The notes beneath the pieces were generated by a model. That model was not told the origin of the DNA. It did no database searches and saw only the letters and a program-made list of their open reading frames with translations. From positions 11,442 through 75,441 of the forward strand of contig DATKZY010000141.1 of NCBI GenBank assembly GCA_035527715.1: 64,000 bases of DNA. The letters run 5' to 3'. The translations under genes and the position numbers were made by a program. Positions 31,836 through 40,164 of the stretch are shown here, one piece after another. Source of the stretch: DSUN01 sp035527715 (GTDB taxonomy: Bacteria > Planctomycetota > PUPC01 > DSUN01). Each line of letters starts with the position of its first letter. The first letter of the stretch is position 1.

Positions 31836-32918
31836 ATGCTGCACGCCGTGGTCATGGCGGGCGGGAGCGGCAAGCGGTTCTGGCCCCTGAGTCGCCACGA
31901 CCGCCCGAAGCAGGTGCTGCCCATCGCCGGGGCGCGCCCGATGATTGCCGAGACCATCGCCCGCCTCGAGGGCCTGGTGCCCGTCGAGCGCACCTGCATC
32001 GTCACCCACGAATCACAGGTCGCCCCGATTCTGAGCAGCCTGGCCGCCGGCCCGCTGCCCCAGGTGATCGCCGAGCCCTGCGGCCGCGACACCGCCGCCT
32101 GCATCGGCCTCGCCGCCGTGCACCTGCGACGCGCCGACCCCGACGCCGTGATGCTGGTCATGCCCGCCGACCAGGTGATCCGTCCCGCCGAGCGCTTCCG
32201 CGAGGTGATGCGTGCCGCCGTCGAGGTGGCCGGGCGAGGCGACGCACTGGTCACTTTCGGCATCAAGCCACGGTATCCCGCGACCGGCTACGGCTATATC
32301 CACCGCGGGGCGAAGGCCGAGGAGGTCCAGGGCATCCCGGTCTTCAGCGTCCGCCGCTTCCGCGAGAAGCCCGCCCGCGAGGTGGCCGAAGACTACGTGG
32401 CGTCGGGCGAGTACTACTGGAACAGCGGCATCTTCTGCTGGCGGGTGAGCGTGGTGCTGGACTGCCTGCGGCGCTTCGTCCCGAAGCTCTATGCAGCGCT
32501 CGAGCGCATCGGCGGCGCCATCGCTACGCCCGCCGAGGCCGTGGTGCTCCGCGAGGCATACGAGCCGCTCGAGCGCATCTCGATTGACTACGCCGTGATG
32601 GAGCGGGCGGAGACGATTCGCGTGGTGGAGGCCGACTTCGAGTGGAGCGACGTTGGCTCGTGGGAATCCGTCGCCCGCCTCCGCCGCGACGAAGCGGACG
32701 CCCACGGGAACGTAGCCGTGGGCGCCTGCGAGTTGCTGGATGTGGCCAACACCCTGGTCATCGGCGATGAGGACCACCTCGTCGCCGTCATCGGCCTCGA
32801 CGACCTCATCGTCGTCCGCACCCCCGACGCCACGCTCATCTGCCCAAGGCACCGCGCCGAGGAAGTCAAGCAACTCGTCGAGCGGCTCAAGCGAGACGGC
32901 CTCGACCGCTACCTGTGA
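31836..32918 (+). CDS. manC: mannose-1-phosphate guanylyltransferase
   Basis: 360 residues. It makes GDP-mannose from GTP and mannose 1-phosphate for glycan synthesis. The nucleotidyltransferase signature is VVMAGGSGKRFWPLSR. QVIAEPCGRDTAACIGLAA, VMPADQVI, GYGYIH, RFREKP, YYWNSGIFCWR and DFEWSDVGSWES follow in family order. The C-terminal isomerase domain of bifunctional ManC/AlgA proteins is absent, so only the transferase activity is expected. The ATG at 31836 is preceded by TAGGAGA. Both flanks carry copies of the GGATGAAT palindrome. Confidence 0.95.
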   Translation: MLHAVVMAGGSGKRFWPLSRHDRPKQVLPIAGARPMIAETIARLEGLVPVERTCIVTHESQVAPILSSLAAGPLPQVIAEPCGRDTAACIGLAAVHLRRADPDAVMLVMPADQVIRPAERFREVMRAAVEVAGRGDALVTFGIKPRYPATGYGYIHRGAKAEEVQGIPVFSVRRFREKPAREVAEDYVASGEYYWNSGIFCWRVSVVLDCLRRFVPKLYAALERIGGAIATPAEAVVLREAYEPLERISIDYAVMERAETIRVVEADFEWSDVGSWESVARLRRDEADAHGNVAVGACELLDVANTLVIGDEDHLVAVIGLDDLIVVRTPDATLICPRHRAEEVKQLVERLKRDGLDRYL

Positions 32919-32930
32919 CCCGCCCAGAAG

Positions 32931-33012
32931 TGGATGGGTGGATGAATGGATGAATGGATGGGACGCCCGGGAGTTCTGACATTCATCCAACCATCCAACC
33001 ATCCAATCATCC
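32931..33012. repeat. self-complementary GGATGAAT repeat, copy 2
   Basis: TGGATGGGTGGATGAATGG... in the left arm and ATTCATCCAACCATCCAACCATCCAATCATCC-type sequence in the right arm. It is in the manC-ruvX gap. Together with copy 1 it brackets manC exactly. Confidence 0.8.
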
Positions 33013-33024
33013 GAGGTTCGAACT

Positions 33025-33447
33025 GTGAGAATCCTCGGCATTGACCCCGGCGACCGCCGCATCGGCCTGGCCATCGGCGACACGGAGGTGGCGGTTGCCA
33101 CCGGCCTGCCCACCCTCGAGCGCCCCTCCCCCGCCGCCAGCCTGGTCGAGCCACTTCGCCGCGTCTGCCGCGAGCAGGGAGTCCAGCGCATCGTCGTCGG
33201 CGTGCCCGTGAACATGGACGGGTCTCACGGCGAACGCGCCCGCCTCGCGCTGGCCTTTGCACAACAGCTCCGCGATGCGCTGGGGATCGAGGTCGAAACC
33301 TGGGACGAGCGGCTCACCACCCGCCAGGCCGACCGCGCGATGCTCGAGGGCGACCTGTCCCGCAAGAAGCGCAAGCAGCGCGTGGACCGCCTCGCCGCGC
33401 AACTCCTCCTCCAGAGCTATCTGGACGCGCGGCGGCGGGCGCAGTAG
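33025..33447 (+). CDS. ruvX: RuvX/YqgF-family Holliday junction resolvase-like nuclease
   Basis: 140 residues, RNase H-like fold. The N-terminus MRILGIDPGDRRIGLAIGD carries the first catalytic Asp; IVVGVPVNMDGSHGERA and VETWDERLTTRQADR carry the rest. Family members act in pre-16S rRNA 5' maturation and perhaps on DNA junctions. The start is a GTG at 33025. It converges with the acyl-CoA ligase, with only 20 bases between. Confidence 0.92.
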   Translation: MRILGIDPGDRRIGLAIGDTEVAVATGLPTLERPSPAASLVEPLRRVCREQGVQRIVVGVPVNMDGSHGERARLALAFAQQLRDALGIEVETWDERLTTRQADRAMLEGDLSRKKRKQRVDRLAAQLLLQSYLDARRRAQ

Positions 33448-33467
33448 GCCGCTGCACCGTCCCCCTC

Positions 33468-34931
33468 TCAGCGAAGCCCCTGGAGCTTCCTCAGCGTGAG
33501 CTTGTGGACCTTGCCCGTGGCGCTGTGGGGGAGCTGGGGCACGAATTCGAAGGCAGTGGGCACCTTGAACCGCGGCAGCCGCTTGCGGCAGAAGGCGGCC
33601 AGCTCGTCGGCACTCGCCGCCGCCCCTTCGCGGAGCGTGATAAAGGCGTTCGGCGCCTCCCCGCGCGTGGCGTCGGGCACGCCGATCACCGCGGCCTCCA
33701 GGACGGCGGGGTGGTCGTGCAACACGCTCTCGATCTCGTTCGGCGAGATGTTCTCGCCCGCCGAGATGATGAGGTCCTTCTTCCTGCCCGTGATCCACAG
33801 ATAGCCGTCGGCATCAATGCGGGCGAGGTCGCCCGTGCGGAACCAGCCGTCGGGGGTCAGCGCCGCCGCCGTCTCGTCCGGGCGGTTGTGGTAGCCCGGC
33901 ATCACGCAGTCGCCCCGAACCCACAGCTCGCCCTCCCCGCCCGTCGGGAGCGCGCGCTCCGCCTCGTCCACCACGCGGGCCTCGACCCAGCCGAGCATGC
34001 GGCCGACCGAGCCCTGGCGGTTCCTGTCGGGCAGGTTCACGGCCAGCACGGGAGACGTCTCGGTGAGGCCATAGCCTTCGAGGAGCGGGGCACCAAAGGC
34101 TGCCTCGAACCCCGCCGCGGTCGGCGCGCCGAGGGCCTCGCCGCCCGCGACGGCGAACTTCAGCGAGCTCAGGTCAAGCCCCGGTGGCCGCCCCGCGCGG
34201 AGGACCACGCGAAACATCGAGCCCACCGCGAAGCAGATCGTCGCGCGGCATCTGGCGACGGCCTCCAGCATCCGCTGCGGTGAGAACCGGGCCACCAAGG
34301 CCGCCGAGCAGCCCGCGAGCAGCGGAATGAGCATGGACGTGGTGATCCCGAAGGAGTGAAAGAACGGGAGCACGCCCAGAAAGACATCGTCCTCGACGAT
34401 CCCGATGTGGCTCACGCTGCTCTCGACGTTGCGCGCGAAGTTGCGATGCGTCAGGACGACGCCCTTGGGCAGGCCGGTGGTGCCCGAGGTGTAGAGGAGC
34501 GTGGCCGCGTCGTCGCCGCCCCGGCGGGGCAAAGGGGCCTCGCCGGGCGGCTCGACGGGGTCTTCGATGAAGACCACCTTCGCGCCGATCATCTGCGCGA
34601 GATTGCCAAAGGCCCTCGTGGCCACGATCGTGTCGAGGCCCGCGTCGGCAGCCACAAACGCCAGCGTCTTCGCGTCGAACAGAAAGTTCAGCGGCACGGG
34701 CACCTTGTCGGCGAAGAGAATGGCGAAGTAGCCGATGGGGAATGCGGCGCACGTGGGCGCCAGAAGCCCCACGGTCTCGCGCTCCGTGGCCGACCGGACC
34801 CTGGCGGCCAATGCCTGCGCACCGGCCAGGAGAGCGCGGTAGGAGTGCTCGCCGGCGTCGTCGAACACCGCGACCTTGTCAGGGAGCCGTCGGGCCGTCT
34901 CGGCGAATCGCGTCGCAAGGTTCACTGTCAT
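33468..34931 (-). CDS. AMP-dependent acyl-CoA synthetase/ligase
   Basis: 487 residues. The AMP-binding signature TLLYTSGTTGLPKGVVLTHRN, the motif LEGYGLTETSP, the hinge region GWFRTGDLARIDADGYLWITGRKKDLI and the C-terminal catalytic Lys in PHSATGKVHKLTLRKL show a complete ANL-superfamily enzyme. Fatty or other carboxylic acids are activated through an acyl-adenylate; the chain length cannot be read from the sequence. It overlaps the end of the upstream UMF1 transporter by 53 bases, suggesting coupled expression. Confidence 0.9.
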   Translation of the reverse strand: MTVNLATRFAETARRLPDKVAVFDDAGEHSYRALLAGAQALAARVRSATERETVGLLAPTCAAFPIGYFAILFADKVPVPLNFLFDAKTLAFVAADAGLDTIVATRAFGNLAQMIGAKVVFIEDPVEPPGEAPLPRRGGDDAATLLYTSGTTGLPKGVVLTHRNFARNVESSVSHIGIVEDDVFLGVLPFFHSFGITTSMLIPLLAGCSAALVARFSPQRMLEAVARCRATICFAVGSMFRVVLRAGRPPGLDLSSLKFAVAGGEALGAPTAAGFEAAFGAPLLEGYGLTETSPVLAVNLPDRNRQGSVGRMLGWVEARVVDEAERALPTGGEGELWVRGDCVMPGYHNRPDETAAALTPDGWFRTGDLARIDADGYLWITGRKKDLIISAGENISPNEIESVLHDHPAVLEAAVIGVPDATRGEAPNAFITLREGAAASADELAAFCRKRLPRFKVPTAFEFVPQLPHSATGKVHKLTLRKLQGLR

Positions 34932-36213
34932 CGGCTCTCTCCTCCGTGCTCGCCAGCCGCTGCGGGGGCTTTGCCGCCGCGAGGAAGCAGATCCCCGGCA
35001 CGAGGAACACGAGCTGGCCGAGAAGCGCCACGCGGTAGCTGTGTGTCCAGTCGGCCAGGAGGGCGAAGACGCTGCACCCGAGGACCGACAGCTTGATCGT
35101 GACCCCGTAGAGCCCGAAGAACTCGCCGACCCTGTCCGGCGGAGCGATGTCGAGCAGCCACTTGCGCCCCGCCGTCCAGATCCCCGCGAGCCCGCCGCTG
35201 CCGAAGAGGAGGATGACGGGGAGAATCACGACACGCGCAGGAACGGCGCAGACGACGATGATGCACAGGAGCATGCTGAGCGCCGAGCCCAGGAGCATCC
35301 GCTTCGGCCCCAACTTGTCGGTGAACCAGCCCATCCCCATCCCCAGGAGGAAGGCGGTCACGCTCATCGCCAGCAGCGTGTAGCCCGACGCGTCCTCCGA
35401 GAACCCGGCGCCCTGCTCCAGGAAGGGCCGCGTCCACATGATCAGCGTGTTCAACACGTCCACGACCAGGAAGTTGCCGAGGAAGAAGAACAGCACGGGA
35501 CGCGTCTGGCACACCGCCCGCAGGGTGCTGCCCAGCTTGGCGAAGTGGCCGGCGATGGCCATCGAGGCCGGATGCGAGGGCCGTCGGGGCCGAACGAAGA
35601 GGAAGAGCGGCAGGGAGCTGACCAGGAACGCCACGCCCGCGAGCAGGAACGTCACACGCATCGTGCCCGTCGCATTCCTCGCGTAGAGCGCGATGGGAAG
35701 CGCCACGACGACCCCGAGGTAGCCCAGGCCAACGCCGAACCCCGAGACGAAGCCCTGCCGCCGCGGCGACGCCACGGCGGGCAGGAGCGTGTTGTAGAAG
35801 ACGAGCGACGCCTGGTAGGTGAGGTTCGCCAGCCCGAAGAACAACAGCACCGGGACCATCACTTGTGCGTGAGCAGTGAAGCCGTTCTTGCCGTCGTAGT
35901 TGGCGTCGTTGGCCGCGACGCCGATGCAGAGCGTCGCCGCGCAGCAGGCCAGCGTGAGCCACCACAGGTACCGCTTCGCCTTGCCCGTCCGGTCGGCCAG
36001 CGCGCCCGCCACGGGCACGATGAGACCCGCGAGGACCATCGAGACGGTCTGGGTCAGCCCCGTGTAGAGGTCGCGCCCCGCGAGCTGGGCCATGAACTTG
36101 GGGAAGAACGCCGTCACCACGACCGCCGAGTAGATCGTGTTGGCGAAGTCGTACATCGCCCAACTGAGGATGGGCAGCGGGCGGTCGAGAGATGCCTGCT
36201 GCTCGTCCGCCAT
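34879..36213 (-). CDS. MFS transporter of the UMF1/Atg22-like family
   Basis: 444 residues with about 12 membrane helices. The N-terminal motif SWAMYDFANTIYSAVVVTAFFPKFM is the clearest mark of the UMF1 (PF11700) branch of MFS transporters; GALADRTGKAKRYLW is the loop 2-3 motif. The substrates of bacterial members are poorly known; the yeast relative exports amino acids from vacuoles. It follows the retropepsin gene by 20 bases and runs into the ligase gene. Confidence 0.88.
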   Translation of the reverse strand: MADEQQASLDRPLPILSWAMYDFANTIYSAVVVTAFFPKFMAQLAGRDLYTGLTQTVSMVLAGLIVPVAGALADRTGKAKRYLWWLTLACCAATLCIGVAANDANYDGKNGFTAHAQVMVPVLLFFGLANLTYQASLVFYNTLLPAVASPRRQGFVSGFGVGLGYLGVVVALPIALYARNATGTMRVTFLLAGVAFLVSSLPLFLFVRPRRPSHPASMAIAGHFAKLGSTLRAVCQTRPVLFFFLGNFLVVDVLNTLIMWTRPFLEQGAGFSEDASGYTLLAMSVTAFLLGMGMGWFTDKLGPKRMLLGSALSMLLCIIVVCAVPARVVILPVILLFGSGGLAGIWTAGRKWLLDIAPPDRVGEFFGLYGVTIKLSVLGCSVFALLADWTHSYRVALLGQLVFLVPGICFLAAAKPPQRLASTEERADDSEPCDAIRRDGPTAP

Positions 36214-36233
36214 GCCGCCCCTTTCGCTCGCCG

Positions 36234-36617
36234 TCAGTCGAGACCGATCAGGCCCTCGCGGAAGTCCAACGTCAGCCGGTGGCCACGAAGGAAGTCGAGG
36301 CCAAGCAGGCCGTCAATGCCCGCCGCAGGTGGGAGCGTATGGCAGAGGAAGGGGAAATTCAAGCGTTCCTGCCCCAAGGCTTCGACCCTCGAGAGCCCGA
36401 GCCGGGGAACCCACACCTCGCCCGTGGCGCCAACGATCCGCACTCGCTCGGGAATGCCCGCCGGATCGTAGCCGAGCAACGTCGCCGTTTGCCAGTTCAG
36501 GACGGAGTTGACCGCGCCAGTGTCGAGAGCAAGAGGAATCTCGATGGCCAGCGAAGGGCCCCAGAGCTTCGCTGTAACGAGGACCACGCCCCGCTGCGGG
36601 TTGAACCTGTGCCTCAT
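36234..36617 (-). CDS. retropepsin-like aspartic protease
   Basis: 127 residues, the size of one pepsin lobe, so it should work as a dimer like retroviral proteases. The active-site signature is PLALDTGAVNSVLN (D-T-G), and the flap/second hydrophobic motif is GIDGLLGLDFLRGHRLTLDF. It lacks a signal peptide and membrane helix. Its start overlaps the stop of the 74-residue gene upstream (ATGA, 36617-36614). The pair is probably a functional unit; its substrate is unknown. Confidence 0.85.
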   Translation of the reverse strand: MRHRFNPQRGVVLVTAKLWGPSLAIEIPLALDTGAVNSVLNWQTATLLGYDPAGIPERVRIVGATGEVWVPRLGLSRVEALGQERLNFPFLCHTLPPAAGIDGLLGLDFLRGHRLTLDFREGLIGLD

Positions 36618-36838
36618 AGCACGACCACCGTATCTTCCGGAATCGCCCCGACGTAGAAAATGGCCGAGTGCTTGGGACGCAGCTCAAACGCCTTGCGGTA
36701 CACGTCGTCCCTGTCTTTGCTGTGGCACAGGAGTCTGCCGCTCCTGATGAGGTTCTCGTCAGTCACGGGATCCTCAAGAAGCACCCACTCGGAGTCGAAT
36801 CGGGCCTCGATCTCCCCCATCGTCATGACTTCGCCCAT
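36614..36838 (-). CDS. small conserved partner of the retropepsin
   Basis: 74 residues: MTMGEIEARFDSEWVLLEDP, then a LLCHSKDRDDVYRKAFELRP segment and a final PEDTVVVL. From memory, near-identical small proteins precede retropepsin genes in many cyanobacteria and planctomycetes. No domain or catalytic residue is evident. It is the first gene after the promoter at 36883-36911, and its stop overlaps the protease start. It could be a chaperone, inhibitor or substrate of the protease. Confidence 0.75.
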   Translation of the reverse strand: MGEVMTMGEIEARFDSEWVLLEDPVTDENLIRSGRLLCHSKDRDDVYRKAFELRPKHSAIFYVGAIPEDTVVVL

Positions 36839-36882
36839 TGCTGTGCCCTTTCGTCCAGTGGGTCGCTCGGCGGCCTACTGAA

Positions 36883-36911
36883 ATTATACCCCAGCGCAAC
36901 GGCTACGGCAA
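36883..36911 (-). promoter_or_regulatory. sigma-70-type promoter of the retropepsin operon
   Basis: Minus strand TTGCCG (36911-36906), 17 bases, TATAAT (36888-36883). It sits in the 79-base gap after waaF and would drive the small gene, retropepsin, UMF1 transporter and ligase. Confidence 0.65.
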
Positions 36912-36917
36912 CCCAAC

Positions 36918-37970
36918 TCACCTAGGAAGCTGCCCGAAGCGGCCGGCGAGGAGCTTATCGGCCGCGGCGAGGACCATGTCGGGGCTGATGCGGGTCATGC
37001 AGCGGTGGTCGGTGGCGCACACCTTCTTCTGGCACGGGCCACAATCCACGTCCACCCGCACGACGATCTGCTTCTCCAGGTTGACATCGGTGTAGCGGGG
37101 GCTGGTGGAGCCCATGATGGTGACGGCGGGCACGTCGAAGGCCACGGCGTAGTGGCGCGCCCCCGTGTCGTTGGTGACCAGGAGCGAGCATCGGCGGACG
37201 AGGGGCTTGAGGACGTCGAGGTCCAGCTCTCCTGCCTCGGGCAGGATCGGCTTGCTGGCCATCGCGCTGGCGATCTTGTCGAGGATGGGCCGCTCGGCGG
37301 GCGAGCCGAAGAGGATGACCCGGAAGCCCTTCGCGGCCAGGGCATCGCCCACCACGACGAATCGCTCGGCCGGCCAGAGCTTCGAGGAGCCGAAGGCGCC
37401 GCCGGGATTCATCCCGATGAGGCGCGCGTCGGCGGCGACCTCGTGCTTCGCCAGCAAGGCATCGGCCCGGTCCTGGCAGTCGGGCGTGATGAACAGCTCC
37501 TCGCGCGGCGAGAGGCCCTGGCAGCCGAGGTGCTCGCAGAGGGTGAGATAGTAGTCCACCATGTTCCGGGGGATAAAGCGGCCCTTGCGGTCGCGCGGCG
37601 GAGCGATGGGGGCGGTGAGCAGGATGCTGCGCCGCCGGCGGGCGTAGCCGATGCGGTGTGTCACTCGCCCGAGCCAGGCCTCGAGCGCCGTGCGGAACGA
37701 GTTGGGGAGGATGACGGCGAGGTCGAAGCGCCCCGCCCGCAGGGTCCGCACGAGGCCCCAGAAGTTGCCCCAGCCGCGGTCCTCTGTCGCGATGACTTCG
37801 TTGAACCAGGGGGCGCCGTTGAGGATGGGCCGCACATAGGGGCGGAGGGCGATGGCGATATGGGCGTCGGGGAAGTTCGCGCGGAGCGCGCGGAACGTCG
37901 GCGTGGCCATCACCACGTCGCCCACCCAGTTCGGCGCCCGCACGACGATCCGCTTAGCTTCGACCTTCAA
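36918..37970 (-). CDS. waaF: glycosyltransferase family 9, heptosyltransferase II-like
   Basis: About 350 residues. RIVVRAPNWVGDVVMATPTFRALRANFP is the classic N-terminus of LPS heptosyltransferases. PNSFRTALEAWL, IGMNPGGAFGSSKLWPAERF and LLVTNDTGARHYAVAFDVP... are the ADP-heptose-binding elements of GT9. It should add L-glycero-D-manno-heptose to the LPS inner core. No good ATG is available. A TTG at 37970 with GGAAGG upstream is the best start; longer frames run into a REP-like palindrome. Last gene of the LPS operon. Confidence 0.9.
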   Translation of the reverse strand: MKVEAKRIVVRAPNWVGDVVMATPTFRALRANFPDAHIAIALRPYVRPILNGAPWFNEVIATEDRGWGNFWGLVRTLRAGRFDLAVILPNSFRTALEAWLGRVTHRIGYARRRRSILLTAPIAPPRDRKGRFIPRNMVDYYLTLCEHLGCQGLSPREELFITPDCQDRADALLAKHEVAADARLIGMNPGGAFGSSKLWPAERFVVVGDALAAKGFRVILFGSPAERPILDKIASAMASKPILPEAGELDLDVLKPLVRRCSLLVTNDTGARHYAVAFDVPAVTIMGSTSPRYTDVNLEKQIVVRVDVDCGPCQKKVCATDHRCMTRISPDMVLAAADKLLAGRFGQLPR

Positions 37971-37997
37971 GGGCTTGCCTTCCGCTCGGTCAGAGGC

Positions 37998-38112
37998 GCA
38001 CAGGCGGGACGCCTGTGCCACCATCGGGAGGGAAGACCGCTGCAACACAGGCCTCCGGCCCCATTCCCACGGGAAGGAACGTTCTGGTGGCACAGGCCTC
38101 CGGCCTGTGTCG
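37998..38112. repeat. double REP-like palindrome (CACAGGC family)
   Basis: GCACAGGC-ggac-GCCTGTGC (37998-38018 region) and GGTGGCACAGGC-ctcc-GGCCTGTGT (about 38086-38110) are two hairpins in the gmhA-waaF gap, related to the copies at 1753 and 23849. They could stabilise or end the upstream mRNA. Confidence 0.75.
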
Positions 38113-38113
38113 C

Positions 38114-38692
38114 TCAGCCGCACAGCATCTCCTCGACGAAGCGGCAGATGGTGTGGCCGGCGGTGGCGTGGCACTCCTGCACGGTTGGCGTGTCCTCGGC
38201 AGGGGCCCGGATGCACACATCGCAGAGCGCCGCTATGGCCCCGCCCCCTGCCCCCGTGAAGCCGACGACCTTCATCCCGCGCGCCTTGGCGGCCTCGATG
38301 GCCCTCAGCACGTTTGGCGAGTTGCCGCTGGTGGAGTAGGCAAGAAGCACGTCGCCCTCGCGACCGAGCCCCTCGACCTGGCGGGCAAAGACCGCATCGA
38401 ACCCGTAGTCGTTCGCAATGGCGGTGAGGATGGACGTGTCGGTGGTCAGAGCGACGGCGGCGAAGGCGGGCCGCTCGCGCTTGAAGCGTCCGACGAGTTC
38501 GCCCGCGATGTGCTGCGCGTCGGCGGCGCTCCCGCCGTTCCCGCACAACAGCACCTTGCAGCCGGCACGGAGGCACGCGGCGACCAGCTCCACGGCTCGC
38601 GCAATCTCCGGCGCCGCGCGATGGGCGAAGCACTGCTTCGCATCCGCACTGTCCAGCACCGCCCGTCGAACCCGCTCGGCCAGCTCGTTCAT
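38114..38692 (-). CDS. gmhA: D-sedoheptulose 7-phosphate isomerase
   Basis: 192 residues, a single SIS domain. GmhA isomerises sedoheptulose 7-phosphate to manno-heptose 7-phosphate, the first step to ADP-heptose. LLCGNGGSAADAQHIAGELVGRFKRERPA, VFARQVEGLGREGDVLLAYSTSGNS and the C-terminal ECHATAGHTICRFVEE are diagnostic. Its ATG overlaps the hldE stop (ATGA), and hldE provides the next steps, so the pathway is physically coupled. Confidence 0.94.
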   Translation of the reverse strand: MNELAERVRRAVLDSADAKQCFAHRAAPEIARAVELVAACLRAGCKVLLCGNGGSAADAQHIAGELVGRFKRERPAFAAVALTTDTSILTAIANDYGFDAVFARQVEGLGREGDVLLAYSTSGNSPNVLRAIEAAKARGMKVVGFTGAGGGAIAALCDVCIRAPAEDTPTVQECHATAGHTICRFVEEMLCG

Positions 38693-40164
38693 TCCTTGCT
38701 CCGTCCGTGGGCGTCGAGCACTTTCCTCACGACGTCGCTCGTCGAATGGTAGTTCGAGAACGGCGCCCGCTCGATGCGGCCGCCATAGCTCTCCACGATC
38801 TCCCAGCCGACGACCTCCTCCTTCCGCTTGTAGTCGCCGCCCTTCACCAGGATGTCGGGCTGGAGGAGGGCGAGGAGCGGCTGCGGCGTGTCCTCGGAGA
38901 ACACGGTCACATAGTCCACGTGGTGGACGGCAGAGAGCAGCTCGACCCGCTCGGCTTCAGAGAGGATGGGGCGGCTGGGGCCCTTGAGGCGGCGAATGGA
39001 TTCATCGCTGTTCGTCGCCACGATCAGCACGTCGCCCAGGCTCTTGCAGTGCCGCAGCAACGAGATGTGATTGGCGTTGAGCAGGTCGAAGCAGCCGTTG
39101 GTGAAGACGACGGCTTTGCCTTGCGACTTGAGCTTGGCGACGATGGTGGCCAGCTCGCCGCGGCTGCGCAGCTTCGTTTCAGCGTGGACGGCTACCTCCA
39201 GCTCCGCCTGGATCTCGTGGCGGGTGAGGGGCACGAAGCCGAACTTGGCGACCTCGATGCCGCCCGCGACGTTGGCGATGGCCACCGCCTCCTCGAAGTC
39301 CCCTCCCCCGGCGAGCACGAACCCCAGCACGCTCAGCACCACGTCGCCCGCGCCCGTGACGTCGAAGACCTCGTGCGTGCGGGCAGTGACGTGATAGGGC
39401 TTCTGCCCTTTGCGATAGAGCGAGATGCCCTCGCGGTCGCGGGTGATGACGCAGGCATCGAGGCCGAGCCGCCGCAGGAGCAGGCGGCCGACCTTGTCCA
39501 CCTGGCCCGCCCCATCGGGCAGCCCGGCAGCCAGCGCCGCCTCGAGGCGGTTGGGGCAGACGGCGGTCGCGCCCCTATATCGCCTGGCGTCCACGCCACG
39601 GGCCGGGTCCACAATGACTGGCTTGCCCGCAGCCTTCGCGGCACGAATCAAGGCGTGAAGGAGGGGCGGCGTGAGCACCCCCTTGTTGTAGTCGGGCACC
39701 AGCACGGCATCCACCCGGCGCACAGCCGCCTCGACGCGCTTCAGCAGCCACGCCTGGGCGTCCTCGGGGATGGGGTCGGCGACCTCGCGGTCCACGCGGA
39801 AGAGCTGCTGCACGCGGGCCACCATGCGGGTTTTCACGGTCGTGGGGCGGTCGGACAGGCGGAGGACCGCCCTGGCGTCCACACCAAACTCATCGAGCAG
39901 GCGCCGGAGCGCCCCGCCGTCGGCGTCGTCGCCGACGACGCCTGCGCACTCCACCCTGGCATCCAGGGCCGCCAGCGCAGCGGCCACACGGAAGGCGCCG
40001 CCGGGGCGGTCCTCCTCCTCGGCGACTCGCAGGACGGGGATGGGCGCCTCGGGCGAGATGCGGTCCACGGCACCCCACACGTAGCGATCAAGCATCAGGT
40101 CGCCCACGACCAGGATGCGCGGCCGCCCGATGGCGGCGAACTTGCCGGCAAGCTCGGGGTTCAC
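38689..40164 (-). CDS. hldE: bifunctional heptose 7-phosphate kinase / heptose 1-phosphate adenylyltransferase
   Basis: 491 residues. The N-terminal ribokinase-like part (PRILVVGDLMLDRYVWGAVDRISPEAPIPVL... to VFDVTGAGDVVLSVLGF with the catalytic Asp) phosphorylates heptose. The C-terminal part (VFTNGCFDLLNANHI..., NSDESIRRLKGPSRPI, LVKGGDYKRKEEVVG) is a nucleotidyltransferase that makes ADP-heptose. The usual HxGH motif of this half reads N-A-N-H here, so the first His is replaced. A GTG at 40164 with GGGAG upstream overlaps the lpxL stop (GTGA). The operon order lpxK-lpxL-hldE-gmhA-waaF supports an LPS role. Confidence 0.93.
   Translation of the reverse strand: MNPELAGKFAAIGRPRILVVGDLMLDRYVWGAVDRISPEAPIPVLRVAEEEDRPGGAFRVAAALAALDARVECAGVVGDDADGGALRRLLDEFGVDARAVLRLSDRPTTVKTRMVARVQQLFRVDREVADPIPEDAQAWLLKRVEAAVRRVDAVLVPDYNKGVLTPPLLHALIRAAKAAGKPVIVDPARGVDARRYRGATAVCPNRLEAALAAGLPDGAGQVDKVGRLLLRRLGLDACVITRDREGISLYRKGQKPYHVTARTHEVFDVTGAGDVVLSVLGFVLAGGGDFEEAVAIANVAGGIEVAKFGFVPLTRHEIQAELEVAVHAETKLRSRGELATIVAKLKSQGKAVVFTNGCFDLLNANHISLLRHCKSLGDVLIVATNSDESIRRLKGPSRPILSEAERVELLSAVHHVDYVTVFSEDTPQPLLALLQPDILVKGGDYKRKEEVVGWEIVESYGGRIERAPFSNYHSTSDVVRKVLDAHGRSKE

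Noticed and set aside
31687..33012. Possible CRISPR-like array because of repeated GGATG units
   Set aside because: The units are contiguous, degenerate and arranged as inverted arms. There are no unique spacers and no cas genes.
37971..38633. N-terminal extension of waaF through the upstream open frame
   Set aside because: The extension translates the REP-like palindromes and the antisense/alternate frame of gmhA. The heptosyltransferase fold begins just after TTG 37970.
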